Shown one piece after another: positions 1 through 21,739 of a stretch of DNA of 64,000 nucleotides; within the stretch, counting starts at the first letter, position 1, and the number at the start of each line of letters is the position of its first letter. A program made the position numbers and the translations under genes. Source of the DNA: Alviniconcha marisindica (lineage: Eukaryota > Mollusca > Gastropoda > Provannidae); NCBI GenBank assembly GCA_018857735.1, contig JABMCL010000714.1, positions 279,001-343,000 of the forward strand, given 5' to 3'. The notes under the pieces are model-generated. The model was given only the letters and a program-made list of their open reading frames with translations. It did no database searches and had not been told where the DNA came from.

Positions 1-486
1 TCATTTGAATGTTTACATTTACACACTGATGCGCTGCTAGTCTGACTTACTGTAACAATGCTGGCAGCAATGGCGCCTCCCAGCCAAGCAGTTGAGCGTT
101 CCAGATACCATGAGTACCTGACGAGAGAAAAAGCTTAAGACAATAAGAGGCATAGTCAATGTATTGCCACGCATATTCTGCAACTGATTAGATCTATATC
201 AGTCATTAATCACCACTGACAAGTACACCAAATCACTGAGTTGGCAAACCTTGTAAACAGAGGTGGATGAAAATTCCTAGGAGTTTAAATGCCATTTTGG
301 GTCACAAATATCATCAGAACCATTCAAACAGGTTCATATCTTGTGAACAACGCCAAATTTTGCAACAAAAAGTCAGCTTTATCATATATATTTGTGTCTT
401 TTAAAAAACAAATATGCACAGTGCTCCTTCAGTTGACGCTTGACTTGACCTAGATCTACTATTTCCGGGGAAGGACATGCATGTTT

Positions 487-510
487 CGTCACTGAGTGCA
501 CTCAGTGACG
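487..510. repeat. Perfect 24-bp palindrome
   Basis: CGTCACTGAGTG is followed at once by its exact reverse complement. Confidence 0.85.
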
Positions 511-802
511 GCTCATCTTTTACAGATTGTAGTTTAAGTTTAAACCCACTTTCAGTGTTGCAGTATTTGGCTTCATTCCCCCGCTAGATATGAACCCGAC
601 TAATGATAAGTCCGATTCACTCTGATATTAGCGACCCAGCTGAATGGGGTTTAAATTGCATATGCCTCCTTGGATAACTACGGTTCAGCAAGTTGGTTGG
701 GCGGGGGGTGGGGGATGGGGTCACACAAACGACTGAATAAAGTCTTATTTTATGCCTACATACGACTCGCGCGCCGGCTCTGTGTCCTCAAACTCAAGAT
801 GA

Positions 803-976
803 TGATGAAGTGATGCTTAATGTCCTCAGATGTCAGTTGACATATTAGGGACAAGTTGTGACCAATGCCGAAGCACGGTGCAATAATTCTTTACGTCCAC
901 GGAAACCAGAAGGCTCGTTAGGACGGACAGCCGCCCAGGACGGCCACCTCAGTCGACTCTCACACAGCTCCTGAAC
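803..976 (-). mobile_element. SINE-like family B copy
   Basis: Minus strand, with CAGGAGCTGTGTGAGAGTCG, GGTTTCCGTGGACGTAAAG and CATCTGAGGACATTAAGCAT. Confidence 0.6.
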
Positions 977-1574
977 TATGAACTCAAACTCAAGATTCCC
1001 TTTCTTCTTATCGGTCGCCGATGGCAGTCAAGACTGGCCGAGTCAACCAGCGCTGCCACGATGTCAAGTTCCGGCCACGGCCTGTCGGCATTATCTGCCT
1101 TCCCTTTAGAATTTTGCTTGTTTATTCCCTTCCAAAAACTTATTTCCACTTTTTTTCCATAACAATCACTCCATCCATTACATATTAAAATTATTACCCA
1201 TTTATGCAATCAACCAAGTAAAAATCCAGATTCAAGCTTGGCGGGAGTTGAAACTTCTGTGCTAAGCCAAACAATCTTTTTTTACAAGAGTGATGTCCCT
1301 TAGAATATATGCCTATCACGGAGGTACATCCGGGCCATCGTGGGGGACAACTCGCAAAAATGATATAAAATCAAAGACAGCAGCAGTAGTTTCCCTCAAC
1401 AATCACTGTTTCTTACGAGCTCTCGTGGCAGAGTGGTTTCATCCATAGGAGACAACTCTGGAATTTGAACTAATGTTGAAGACCGCATGAGTGGTTTCCC
1501 CTATATCCCATAACGCGTCTGCAGTCTCTTCATTTAAAGAAAGAAAAGTAAGAGCCAAGGAGGAGAAACAGTAA

Positions 1575-1576
<2 letters not shown>

Positions 1577-1658
<82 letters not shown>
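1577..1658. repeat. (CA)n microsatellite
   Basis: About 41 uninterrupted units. Confidence 0.95.
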
Positions 1659-1659
<1 letters not shown>

Positions 1660-1929
1660 CTCCTGTGTGCCACAGATTAAGTACTGTCAGGTTGGATGAT
1701 AATACATCAGTCAGCTATAATCTTGCTGTCAGCTAGCCGCGATTCCATTGAATTGATGATAAGATACAATGTGTAACCCATGCCACCTTCTCAGTATGTA
1801 GCAACTGGAATCAATTTCCTGGTAATATAGCAACTGCGATGGTAGAGAATAAAGAAGGGGGGGGGAAAAAGAGAGAGAAAAATGCAGTGTATCCATAATT
1901 ATTGCATGAAATCCTCTGATAACTGAATG

Positions 1930-2072
1930 AATCAACACACAAGGGAGTTAAACAGCGCTCAAAATAGGTAACACAAATACAACAACAAAGACCTGAGTTG
2001 CCTATGGTAACTCTCACCTGGCATGCGTGTAAATACAAGGTACATAAACTCCACCAGAGATACATCCTCAAT
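1930..2072. mobile_element. Foldback MITE-like element, single arm
   Basis: One arm only, AATCAACACACAAGGGAGTT through GGTACATAAACTCCACCAG. The second arm is missing. A shorter end fragment is at 46642-46687. Confidence 0.6.
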
Positions 2073-2309
2073 ACAAAACACCCCCCCCCCCACCCCCACC
2101 CCCACCCCCCCATAATGAGCAAAAAACTCAATGAGAGAACACTCTACTAATTTGTCAGTCTAGAGTAGCTGATCTGATTTGCTTAATTCGTTTTCTATCA
2201 CTGAACATTTTGGGTAGATAAACAAATATCAGAAATATCTTTTCACACTTGTGAGGCAAGAAACCAACATATCGACAACTGGGGTTGTTCCGGCTAATTC
2301 AAGTTGTGT

Positions 2310-2380
<71 letters not shown>

Positions 2381-3378
2381 TTGTTGCCGCAATTGGTTTT
2401 GTTGTTGTTGTTTGGGGAGGAGGGGGGGGGGGGACTTGTCTAACAGATACGTAATACTGTTATTATCGGCGTGCATGACAGTTTTTAAAAAAATCCAGAT
2501 TTTTTTTTTTTTTTTAAATTCTCGCAGACTCAGTGACAGGATTATGCTTTTGTTGAGGGATTTCTGTCATCTACCAAAGATTATGAATGTATAGTCCTTG
2601 AATCAGCTCTACCGTCTTTTCGGAATAATTATGGAAGTTGCGCTTGTGTTTACGGCTGCTCGTTGTTTACAGGGGGAAATACTACAGCAATCTTTAACTT
2701 TTTATTGTGAACAGGAGTTATCTCCAGTGTTGCTGCCAACACTTTCAAAGGGAAACAACAAAATTAAGTTTTGCTGTCTTCATTTGAGTTGTCTCAATCC
2801 ACGGTTGTCTCCAGTGACAGAAGTCCCCGATGGCTCATATGTTTGTGTGCACGGTGCCTACCACAGAATTAGAAAAAAATCCTAGCTCTGTGGCATACAT
2901 TCAAGGCACATCACTCTCGTAACTGCGTCACTCGCAGTTCAGTTTCCGCCAAGTTTCGACGTGCGACACGTAGTCTATGAAACAAGTTCTTGCGGAACTG
3001 AAACAGTGGTGCACAATTGGACCTGCGATATGCCCTACCGAATGACTGATTTGTGTTGGTGTGCGTGGCAAACCAGGTAGAATAATCTGGTAAAACAACT
3101 TGCCAACGTCAACTGAAGACAACAAATCAGTGAGGCAGTGCAGGTGGGCCGTGCCATGGTTACCAGACTGCAGTCTCTGAAGAGCGTTAGTCAGCTAAGG
3201 AAATACTACGATTAAGGAAGACGATCAGTCGAAGATTTCTGTAGTTGAACCTCAATCCAGATTTCGTTGATCATCATAATGATGAGGACCGCTGACAGTC
3301 ATAGGATTTAGTCCTTGTTTCGTTTCCTACATACAGCGCGAAATGGTGAGCCCTAACGCGCACTCGCGCACGCGCTCG

Positions 3379-3385
<7 letters not shown>

Positions 3386-3437
<52 letters not shown>

Positions 3438-3448
3438 CCACAACACCA

Positions 3449-3517
<69 letters not shown>
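3386..3517. repeat. (CA)n microsatellite, one interruption
   Basis: Two CA blocks separated by a short unique stretch (3437-3453), flanked by CG-rich dinucleotides; just downstream of SLC44A1-like exon 7. Confidence 0.95.
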
Positions 3518-3519
<2 letters not shown>

Positions 3520-3713
3520 CACACTGATACACGCGCGCGCGAGTGCGCATGCATTCATATGGCCTAGATGGATATCGATGTTGATCCAAAACTCCAGACT
3601 GATACCTGCAAAAACTAAGGTACATGTTCTGTATCATATTCAAGACCAAGACAAAGCTATATGGCCATCTACATGCACACACTGACACATGCGCGCGCGC
3701 AGCGAGGACATAC

Positions 3714-11971
<8,258 letters not shown>

Positions 11972-12382
11972 CTTGACGTCACAGTCTGACACGTGTTACG
12001 TCAGCAGCATAACGTCACGGTGTCCCTCAAGGCCTGACAGAAGATTTCCAAGCATAACAAGTAAATAAATGAACGAAAAAGAAAGAAAAAAGAAAAGAAA
12101 AAAAGATACACAGACTACACCATCAGTCCATCAATTAGTCAATCACATCAACAGTTCAGTAAGCAGACAGCTAAATGATTTTATTTTATTTTATAGAAGT
12201 TATTAAAATACAAGGGGGGGGGGTACACACTGCAAAAGAAAAGAGATCTTATTCAATCGCTAAGTCAGTCAAATCGAACCGCAAACAATCGTTATACTGC
12301 TGTTTAGACTATTACCGTACGTGTAGTCGTTAGCCGTGGTTCGCCCTTGAAAGCTGCAAGTTAATGTGTGCCTGCTTCTATT

Positions 12383-12386
<4 letters not shown>

Positions 12387-12463
<77 letters not shown>
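12387..12463. repeat. (CT)n microsatellite
   Basis: About 38 pure units. Confidence 0.95.
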
Positions 12464-12466
<3 letters not shown>

Positions 12467-13769
12467 ATATTGCGTGTGCGTGCTAGCGCGCGAGAGCGAG
12501 TAGCGCAAGACAGAGTTGTGAGTCACAGATTTTTAGCTGCACGTACGCTCGTCACCGAAAAACGTTTATCTCTGAAGAACTTCAAGTCAGAACTTGAAGC
12601 ATCTGCCAGTTGAAAAGAAAGAAGGAAAGAACAGAAATAAAACTAAAAGGTTGGTCCCAAGTGAACCTGTATGAGGACGCTCCTGCTGTGCTTGCGTCAC
12701 AAAGTGACTTTTGTTTGGTTTTACCAGAGACACTGCACTACACCGCTGGTTTTACAAGCGGCTGTAAAACCGCGGCTCGGAGACCCGGGTTGAGTTACAA
12801 GGCCAGATAGTAACGAACAAACAGACATTATCGATTGTTATTCACGTGGAGGCTCGCACGCACTTGTTTCTTGGAAGTCCGAATCTGTCAAACAGGTGAA
12901 ATAACTCGGCAACTTTCAGTTCCTGCTGGCTTGCTGTTATGACAGAAAACGAAACGTCCGAAAGGTTCAACATCCCATCAGCATCTCAAAGCGTACGTCC
13001 CTGCTTAATAAACGTTCTTAATCCACATTTCTGCTAATCCCATGGTTTCAAGTTTACGAACTTGGCAGAGCCAGTGAAGTATCTGTTAAAACAATTTGGA
13101 CAAGTTCAGAACGCTGTGAGAACACCCCTAAGGTCCACTGACCAATTCAACAAACTTCATACAGCACATTGTTGAAGCAAGACGAGCAACACAAGCATTG
13201 TATCTGAACGTTTCATCAATGCGTCACTAAGAATGAATGACTGAAGACAGGCTGCACGCCAAAAGCTCTTCGCGTGGTTCTCCTCCGAGTAGAGCTTTGC
13301 CCGTTTCCACCCAAAACAATCGATCTCCTCTTGCGCTCACCACAGTTAATGCACAATCGATCGAAACAAAGACTGTTGTTCAGCAACGATCGGAAGCAAG
13401 GAGAGGGAGGGAAATGAACTTTGTTTTATTCATTGTTGTCGGCGGTGTTTTTCCGTTCTTTTTTCTTTTTTCTTGCTACCCCCTCCCCCACCCCCCACAC
13501 CCCCTTTCCCCCCTTTTTTCTTTTCTTTTTCTTTCTTTTTTGCTAACGCATATAATACACCGACGGCTTCCCAGTACTCTTATTGGAGCTGACAAAAATG
13601 TCAAATTTTAAAAGCTCTTATGAAAACAGGTCGCAGCTCAATAGGATGCATTTTTTCGAACTGTTGACGGTTTACTGTTGACTGCTTCATGTAAAAAAAA
13701 ATTTTTTACGGGGCCATGAAAAATACGGTCTACTTTATAAACTGTATAAGACTTTCTTGTCTTTAGAGA

Positions 13770-14034
13770 GCCGGTTTTCCTTTCCGTCTTCAAAAGTTGT
13801 GTTTTGTGGACACGGTCTTGTGACTTTGGCCCTCACAATTAATGAAACATTAAAATGGCTCTCATTGCTGCCCATCTTAAGGCAGGAGTCATTCTGGTGG
13901 TGACAGTGTAGCGACAGGTATATAATCTCCTTTTTTAAAATCATCTCCATACACCCTTTCCCCCCTTCTCCCAGTCCCTAATAAGCCTTATGGTTTCTGT
14001 GGACGTTAAGCACCATGTTTACTTACTTACTTAC
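13770..14034 (+). mobile_element. SINE family A, 5'-truncated copy
   Basis: Body and tail only: GAAACATTAAAATGGCTCTC, GGTGGTGACAGTGTAGCGAC, CCCTAATAAGCCTTATGG and GTTAAGCACCATGTTTACTT followed by ACTT repeats. Confidence 0.72.
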
Positions 14035-14058
14035 GTGTCTTCATTTTCTTCTTTCTTG

Positions 14059-14102
<44 letters not shown>

Positions 14103-14128
14103 TATGTGTGCGTGCGTGTGTGTGTGTG
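14059..14128. repeat. (CGTG)n tetranucleotide repeat
   Basis: About 12 units, ending in GT dinucleotides. Confidence 0.93.
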
Positions 14129-14444
14129 TTTGCCCAAAGCAGTTCAACGGACGTACCTTCCTGTACTGCCTGTTGTGAGTGACATTGTGACAAAGCAATG
14201 TGCGCCATGCTGAACGTTACTATCGACATCCATACAACTCTTTTTATACAACCCTGGCGCTCGTATTGTGACCCCCCCCACACACACACCCTTTCAGCGA
14301 GACAACGTTATTTATTAATTAGACTTTAACGTCCAGTCAACCGGGACAAAAAAGGAACATAAAAAAGAACTCAGTGTATAATGCTTCGTGACTAACAGTC
14401 CCCACCTGCATTATGAATAACTACCGACTCGTGACGCCCGTAAG

Positions 14445-14755
14445 ATAATAAACACTGTCTGTGAGTGCCAAGGGAAGAGAAGACAGTGCCAAGGATGGTC
14501 ATCTGATACAATAGTCCAAACTAGTGTATAATAGGTGTAATCAAGCACGAAGACCTCCACTGTATCACCCCCAAACGTGACAGTACGTGACAGTACTAAT
14601 GAACTAGACAGTCTGAAGACAATGCCAAGGATAGTCAGCTGACACAATAGTCCAAACTGGTGTATAATAGATGTAGTCAAGACGCAGACCTCCAATATTC
14701 AAGCATCCCCGAAACGTGCCACTACTAATGCACCAGACAGTGTAAGAACAGTGTA
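14445..14755. repeat. 136-bp tandem duplication
   Basis: Shared TGCCAAGGATGGTCA and CAATAGTCCAAACTAGTGTA at 14487 and again at 14623. Confidence 0.7.
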
Positions 14756-15056
14756 TGTGGACAGAATAACAGTGTATAAAAACAGTGTAAGTTCTCTCCC
14801 TTAACACTCTTGTTGGGTGTGTGTTGGGGGGGGGGGGGGGGGGGTTAAGAGGCATCATTTTCCCTTTTCAACAACAACAACAAAAATAAGGATGGCTGGC
14901 CGACAGGCGCTTTTTTAATTTATTTTTTTAGTCCCTTTTCATTTGATTTAGATTTATGATGTGTGTCATTTGTAGCATATATGTATATATAATAATACAT
15001 ACTGTACGCTATGCCACTTGTTTACCGCGAGAAAGGGAACACAGAGAGAGAGAGAG

Positions 15057-15152
15057 AGAGAGGGAGACTGGTATCATGCGGACACTTTAAATTCGATCTG
15101 GGAGCACATTGAGAAAGCAGACGTGCGTGATCTTGCATGCAACGGCTTCGTG
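15057..15152 (+). repeat. Interspersed repeat attached to a GA microsatellite, copy 1
   Basis: ATCATGCGGACACTTTAAAT through GCGTGATCTTGCATGCAACG directly follows (GA)n. The same 90-bp block follows (GA)n at 24409-24490. Confidence 0.7.
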
Positions 15153-15345
15153 CGATTCAGACGTGCAGTGTCCGTGCTTTTCCACGAAGCTGTATTCAGT
15201 TCAGTCACACCCATGAGCAATGGGCCTCACGTTTCCGTGCAACCCAGTGCGAGGCCTGTCGACGTGACAGCTAGCTAGGCATAGTGCATGCCGCGCGAAG
15301 TTCAGCAAGTTCAGACATATCTGGTTGTGTTGCTAGTATCACCAA

Positions 15346-15349
<4 letters not shown>

Positions 15350-15383
<34 letters not shown>

Positions 15384-15460
15384 GGGGTGCGTATGTGTGG
15401 TAGTGTGTGCGTACGTGCGTGCGTGCGTGCGTTCGTGTGCGTGCGTGTGTGTGTGTGTGG
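15350..15460. repeat. (GT)n and (CGTG)n microsatellite
   Basis: Two GT blocks around a short CGTG block. Confidence 0.9.
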
Positions 15461-15859
15461 TGCGCAGTCTGCTTAATTCATACAATTATAAATACAACCT
15501 TTTCCGCATGTTATTCACACACACAAAACATTCAAATTGCAAACCACTCCGCCTCCCACCCCCACCCAAGAGAAAGAGAGACAGAGACAGGCAGAGACAG
15601 ACAGAGACAGAGGTAATCTTACGAGCTCCAAACTGCATGTGTTCGGCAAACCATTGATGATAATATAGATGCGGATCGAAGAGATTATAATAACATTTTT
15701 ATTCTCAACTTAACCGGATGGCATATATATTTAGATCTATAGTTGATTAGTCACGAAGATCCCTTGGCACTACGAGACCGATGCCCACCGCAGGTCAATG
15801 CGGAAGACTGTTATTCTCTCAGTCTCTACAAACTCCCACCGATCAGTAAGTAGCATATA

Positions 15860-15960
15860 GGTGTAGGCCTAGAGAACCAGGTGTAGGCCTAGAGAACGAG
15901 GTTTAGGCCTAGAGAACGAGGTGTAGGCCTAGAGAACGAGGTGTAGGCCTAGAGAACGAG
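15860..15960. repeat. 20-bp minisatellite
   Basis: Five units of GTGTAGGCCTAGAGAACGAG. Confidence 0.88.
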
Positions 15961-16139
15961 TCGTCGGCACCTGGCTGCCGAAGTGGCAGTCACCGACCGC
16001 TGGTTTACTTTGTCAAAGAGTCTTGTGTGGCAGACTCACAACGACAATCTTTCGCATCAGTGACCCTCCAAAGCAATGACAGCGTAGCCGCCGTTTGTCA
16101 GCTGTGTTCTTTGAGAACGGCGACGCTCGAACCAGACGC

Positions 16140-16612
16140 ACCAGTTTCCTCACAGTCTATAGCGTTACCCCAATCTCCTAACAGTTTGTAGCGTTAGCCC
16201 AGTTTCCTCACTGTAGCGTTACCCAATTTCCTCACTGTAGTGTTACCCAGTTCTCTCACTGTAGTGTTACCCCAGTTTCCTAACAGTCTGTAGCGTTACC
16301 CAAGTTTCCTCACTGTAGCATTACCCAATTTCCTCACTGTAGTGTTACCCAGTTTGCTCACTTTAGTGCTACCCCAGTTTCCTAACAGTCTGTAGCGTTA
16401 CCCCAGTTTCCTCACTGTAGCGATATCCAGTTTTCTCATTGTAGTGTTACCCTAGTTTTCTCACTGTCTATGGCGTTACCCCAGTTTCCTCACTGTTTGT
16501 AGCTTTACCCCAGTTTCTTCACTGTAGCGTTATCCCAGTTTCTTTACAGTCTGTAGCCTTACTCCAGTTCCCAGTTGCCCAGTTTCTTCACTGTTTGTGG
16601 CGTTAACCAAGT
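16140..16612. repeat. Minisatellite of 20-35 bp variable units
   Basis: Many variants of CCCAGTTTCCTCACTGTAGC and GTTA, some with an added ACAGTCTGTAGC. A related piece is at 16798-16826. Confidence 0.8.
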
Positions 16613-17167
16613 TTGTAAAAAAAAAAATCCCGCTATCTGTTGCGTTATCGAGTAAAAGAGATTTGAATGGTACTGCAGAATGGAAAGTCAATATCTCAAG
16701 TAGTGTCAACATTTAATCATTCGTCCCCCCCCCCCCTCTTCCGCCACCCCCCTATCGGCTGCATTCCTTGGGAAAGGCAACGCTCGTGTCAGACACACCA
16801 GTTTCTTCACTGTCTGTAGCGTTACTCAGCGGGTGAAAAGTGAGTCCGGTGGTCCTGCAGAATGGCAGGTCAGTACCTCAGGTTGTCTCAATACATAATT
16901 GTCAAAATAATGTAAAAATTACGAGACCGACTGCAGCACGTATCCGTATTAAATTAAATTAAATTTAAATAAAATAAAAACTAACTGAAACAAAAACAAC
17001 AACAACAAAAATGAAGCTTCGAAAGCTGTTGTCAGCGGACTCTAATGAAAGGTGTGTAAATCACCACTCAACCGGTGTACTCGGAAGAAGAAAAAGAACA
17101 AGAAAAAAAAGAACGCGAGTTTCAGTGAAAATCGTTATTACACACTACACATAAAGGAGAGTGCGCT

Positions 17168-17351
<184 letters not shown>

Positions 17352-17695
17352 GCTCAGAACTCACGTCCGTTGCACTGGCATGCCACAACCAGTATCCCAG
17401 AAACGTTATCTGCTGCAATTTTGTTCGACGACGCTGAAGTAAAAGACAAAATTATTGATCAAACAACATTCATGATTTAAAAACACACACACACAAAACA
17501 CACTCGTATTTATGGCGATGCCAGAAGAAGAAAAAATTCATGAGGTTTACACCAAAATAACCATGGATGCTGTCTTAAATGTCTGTCAGTCGTTACAGTT
17601 TATATTTAACCTCATCGACTTTAAAGCCCCCCCTCCCACCCCACCCCCCTCCCCCCACCCCCTTTCCCCTTTCGTTTCCCGATCTCTCTGATCCT

Positions 17696-17742
17696 TCGCC
17701 CTGATATAACAGCCATGGTTGATTGGGCGTTAAAAATCAAAT
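17696..17742 (+). repeat. Retroposon-like tail, copy 1
   Basis: CGCCCTGATATAACAGCCAT then GGTTGATTGGGCGTTAAAAA. A second copy is at 35362-35410. Confidence 0.45.
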
Positions 17743-17899
17743 CTATCTGTGTGATCTTCTCTCCCGCACGAGCGACACTCCCCCCCCCTCCCCCCCCTCC
17801 CCCCCACTTTCCCCTCCCCTCTCCCCTTCTCCCTGCACATGAGTCTGTCTCTGATCTATTTGTGTGTCTCTTTTCTCTCTCCTCAACCTCTCTCCCTCA

Positions 17900-18069
<170 letters not shown>

Positions 18070-18324
18070 TCTATATATATATCGGCCAACCCGCACACAC
18101 AAAACACGGTCTTGTCAGGTTTGTACAATAATAATATTCTCGCTTTGGCATACGGAGTTTTGAAGACACAAGCTATTGGAACAAGTTCTAGAGAGCACAC
18201 CTTTACAGTCCACTATTGTCATCAATGTTGCAAATTAGGCTGGACCCAAATCGATACTGGATGACGAACAGATTGGCGGAAGATGCCCATGTAGTCGATA
18301 ATACGTGACAAGACAGAGAGAGAT

Positions 18325-18354
18325 GGGGGGAGGGGGGGGGGGGGGGGGGGGGGG

Positions 18355-18425
<71 letters not shown>
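18325..18425. repeat. Poly-G then (GA)n
   Basis: A G-rich run of about 30 nt followed by about 33 GA units. Confidence 0.94.
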
Positions 18426-18427
<2 letters not shown>

Positions 18428-18630
18428 CGTTTAAAAATCCTACCTTTACTGACAAAGGTGAGCTTGGTCAGTGTGTCCGTCTGCCAGTCAGTGTCAACGC
18501 AACTACATTTTTGTAGACGTTACGAACTCTAACAGCCGTTCGGTAATCAGCTACATTTCCCCACACTACGGACACTAACAGCCGTTCGATAGTGTTCACA
18601 ATTCAGTTGTTCTTCCCGATCCAAAGCCTG

Positions 18631-18880
18631 TCAGTGTGTGCGGAGTAACAGACCGCGGTACAATACCTGCAGTCTTCGTGCTTTGCTGGCTACCTGTAGC
18701 CCGCGCTTCCTATTCCGAGAAGATAAGGTTACGCCCACAGAGCTGCAGGTCTGGGTAGTCATCCGCCATAGTGGACGAAGCCAGACGTTTAGCCCTGTGT
18801 GTCGTGGCGGCAGCATACGACAGACGCAGCGCAGTTTGGTGCCGGGTTCGACTGCATGGTGGCACCTGCTGTAATAAACC
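18631..18880. other. Unclassified low-repeat segment
   Basis: Moderately GC-rich, with CGTCCACTATGGCGGATGAC on the minus strand. It has an open frame of 88 codons on that strand but no recognisable domain or good splice sites. Possibly part of another interspersed repeat. Confidence 0.25.
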
Positions 18881-19162
18881 CGTAAAAACACTATCATGGT
18901 CGTGGATGATTATATTTATGGGTTGTCAAGATTAGTGGGGAAGGAGCCGTCCCTAGTGACCGAGAAAAGGGTGGGGGGCGGCGGGAAGGGGGGGGGGGGG
19001 GGGGGCACAGTGGCACAGTCCCCTATCCTGTAATTATGTGCACACAATAATAATGTGTGCCTGAGCCTGAGCATGATGATAAAAACAAAAGTAGATCAGT
19101 GCGAGAGACAATAGGAACAATGTCACTAAGAGTAAGTACGACAATTAGTAGGATATAATTAT

Positions 19163-19211
19163 ATGGATATGTGTGTGCGTGTGTGCGTGCGCGCGCGCGC
19201 GCACGCGCGTG

Positions 19212-19244
<33 letters not shown>

Positions 19245-19308
19245 GTGCGTGCGTGCGTGCGTGCGTGCGTGTGTGCGTGCGTGCGTGCTGTGCGTGCGTG
19301 TGTGCGTG

Positions 19309-19344
<36 letters not shown>

Positions 19345-19345
19345 T

Positions 19346-19425
<80 letters not shown>

Positions 19426-19436
19426 CGCGCGCGTGC
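19163..19436. repeat. Long compound GT/CGTG/CG microsatellite
   Basis: Nearly 275 nt of alternating purine-pyrimidine sequence with a CG run at both ends. Confidence 0.94.
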
Positions 19437-20255
19437 ATTTGAACACCATGTTGATAATGGAGTTAGAGTTAGACTGATTTATGTATTGCTGGGGGTGGGG
19501 GAATGTACTGGATTTGATCTGCTTGATCACTTTACTGGTACTCTTACAGTACAACAACAACAACAACAAAACAACAACAAAACGTATTGGCTTCAGCCCG
19601 GAAGGGCACAATAACTTGAAAGCTACAGTACTTGTGTACGGAAACAATCTGCGCAACACTGCGCACGTCATGCCTGTCAAAATGCTGCAGTTACAACAGT
19701 TTGCTGTCAGAGTCAATGACGCCTAATGATAACATATCGTTTTCTCGAAGTCTGTTCGCTCTTGCCCTTAGTTCTATCGGTTCGGTGATGTCGAGTCATG
19801 GAACTGCAAAAATGCCGCGCAGGACGTATAATTTTAGGGAGCTGGGCTAGCAACAACCACGTCGTTTTGGTTTTAGCTGTGACTTAGTGTCACTGTTATT
19901 GCAATGTGGATTCGTTGTAACTGTATAGGTTGCATTATAAGAGCGCGTCAAAGAAACATCATAACGCAGTGAACCTGCACGTACCTTTATCTAAGAGGCA
20001 CACCTTTATTTTCTGATGTCGTACGTTTAATGAGAGAAGAAAAAAAAGTTTTGTTTTGTTTTGTTTTTACATCTAGACATTGAAGATGCCGTGCAATATC
20101 CTACTTTCTTGATGTTGAGCAAAGAGTGAGATCCTGTGACAAGTAATAGTCTTTTCTTTTTTTATCCTGTCATACATTTTTTTTAAACCTCTTAGCTTGT
20201 TGCTATGATTATGTACAATCTTGTACTAGCTTTAGGCTAATTTGGCCTGCTTTGT

Positions 20256-20267
<12 letters not shown>

Positions 20268-20286
<19 letters not shown>

Positions 20287-20315
20287 GGGAGAGAGATAGA
20301 GAGGGGGGGGGGGAT
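20268..20315. repeat. GT run followed by poly-G
   Basis: Short GT block, then two G runs around GAGAGATAGAGA. Confidence 0.88.
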
Positions 20316-20744
20316 GTGTGCGTATATGGAGGGGGAGGGGAGGGGTGTATGAATGTGACTGTGGTTGTGAAGGGATAGGATGAAAATAGTGATAATTATA
20401 TTTGTACCTGTTAAAGTATTGTATGCCTATCATATGTGTGTGCTACTGTCTGTTTTACAGCACATTTTCATAAGTAATATATATGTTGTATTCATTTAAA
20501 TAATGCTTGTGGTATTAGTACGATATTGTGCGCTCTTAGACTGTGGCTCTTTTATACATGTAGATATTATTTCTTTGTATGTTTGCTATTCATGTGGGAC
20601 ATCCACGTTTTCATTTGAATGGAATAAAGAAGTACTTGACTTGACTCATGTCTGAAAACACAACTGAATAGATATACTGTGAAGCATCTACGGCAGTTCT
20701 TGAGGAGGTGGAAGGTAAGATTCCGTCTTGACCTTTTTTGAAGC

Positions 20745-20990
20745 CGAGAGAGGGTGGGGGGAGGGGGTCGAGGGGGCAGGATGGGGAGGGTCATATTCTC
20801 GCAACTTGGTTAGAATCTGATTGTGCCTATACTTTTATTCTTTCATTAGAAGGTAGTCATACAACCGTTACTAGGTAGCTGCGTTCGTTTTGTTCTGTGG
20901 CGAAAGGCAACAGAAGCAGCAATTGTAGGCCTGTTGAGATTCTAACCAAATTGCGAGAATATAGCCCCGCCGCCCCTCCCCCTCCTTTTT
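20745..20990. repeat. Inverted repeat with G-rich/C-rich outer arms
   Basis: ATTCTCGCAACTTGGTTAGA (20793) pairs with TCTAACCAAATTGCGAGAAT (20940). The outer flanks are G-rich on the left and C-rich on the right. It may be a short foldback element. Confidence 0.5.
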
Positions 20991-21089
20991 GTTGTTGTTG
21001 CCCTTTCAAAAAGTGAATTATCCACCCATTTGTCAGCAAAGCTGGGGAGCTGCCTGTGGCACTATATAGGCTCAATAAGCGTCTTCTCC

Positions 21090-21460
21090 GGCTCAGAGTT
21101 CAGGAGCTGTGTGAGAGTCGAGGTGGCCCTCCTGGGCTGTCCGTCCTAACGAGCCTTATGGTTTTTGTGACGTAAAGCAACATTGAACCATGCTTACGCA
21201 TTGGCCACAGTTTGTCCCTAATATGTCAGCCGACATCCGAGGACATTAAGCAACACAACTGAACTGAACTGAACTTCTCCGGCTCAGAGTTCAGGAGCTG
21301 TGTGAGAGTCGAGGTGGCCCTCCTGGACTCCCCGTCATAATGAGCCTTATGGTTTCTGTGGACGTAAAGCAACACTGAACCATGCTTATGCATTGGTCAC
21401 AGTTTGTCCCTAATGTGTCAACCTGACATCCGAGAACATTAAGCTTCACCGTCATCTTCA
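21090..21460 (+). mobile_element. SINE-like family B, two tandem copies
   Basis: Two copies begin CTCAGAGTTCAGGAGCTGTG, run through GTCGAGGTGGCCCTCCTGG and CGTAAAGCAACA, and end GACATCCGAGGACATTAAGC. No Pol III boxes were seen. Other copies: 803-976 (minus), 22728-22890 (plus, inside a family A copy), 63333-63447 (minus). Confidence 0.62.
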
Positions 21461-21739
21461 CCGGCTCCCGTCCCTAATAAGCCTTGTGGTTTCTGTGGAC
21501 GTTAAGCACCATGTTTACTTACTTCTCCGACAATAAAAGTACAGCGGAGGACGTGACTGAGTCGAACTAACGGGGATGAAAATATTCCACCATTCAAATA
21601 CAGTACGATGATTACATAGTCAAATATGACATAGACTGTTCGTCTGTAGGGAAAACAAAGCAGCCGAATATGGCCTGATCTTCCGTGTATCCCACATTGC
21701 CAATTCTGAACATGCACTGACGCTGTGATTCAGATACTA

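Larger units (their letters stand above)
1..3713. other. No gene recognised; repeats only
   Basis: Holds the 24-bp palindrome, a family B repeat (803-976), a foldback arm (1930-2072), microsatellites at 1577-1658 (CA), 2304-2377 (GT) and 3386-3517 (CA) and poly-C/poly-G runs. Later SLC44A1-like exons were looked for on the minus strand without success. If the gene continues here, this is an intron. Confidence 0.6.

Noticed and set aside
13237..13611. 124-codon plus-strand ORF
   Set aside because: Low complexity towards the end, no family similarity, no clear splice sites.
19159..19716. Overlapping ORFs of 147-185 codons
   Set aside because: Repeat translation of the CGTG/GT tract (ACVRACVR, THARTHAR).
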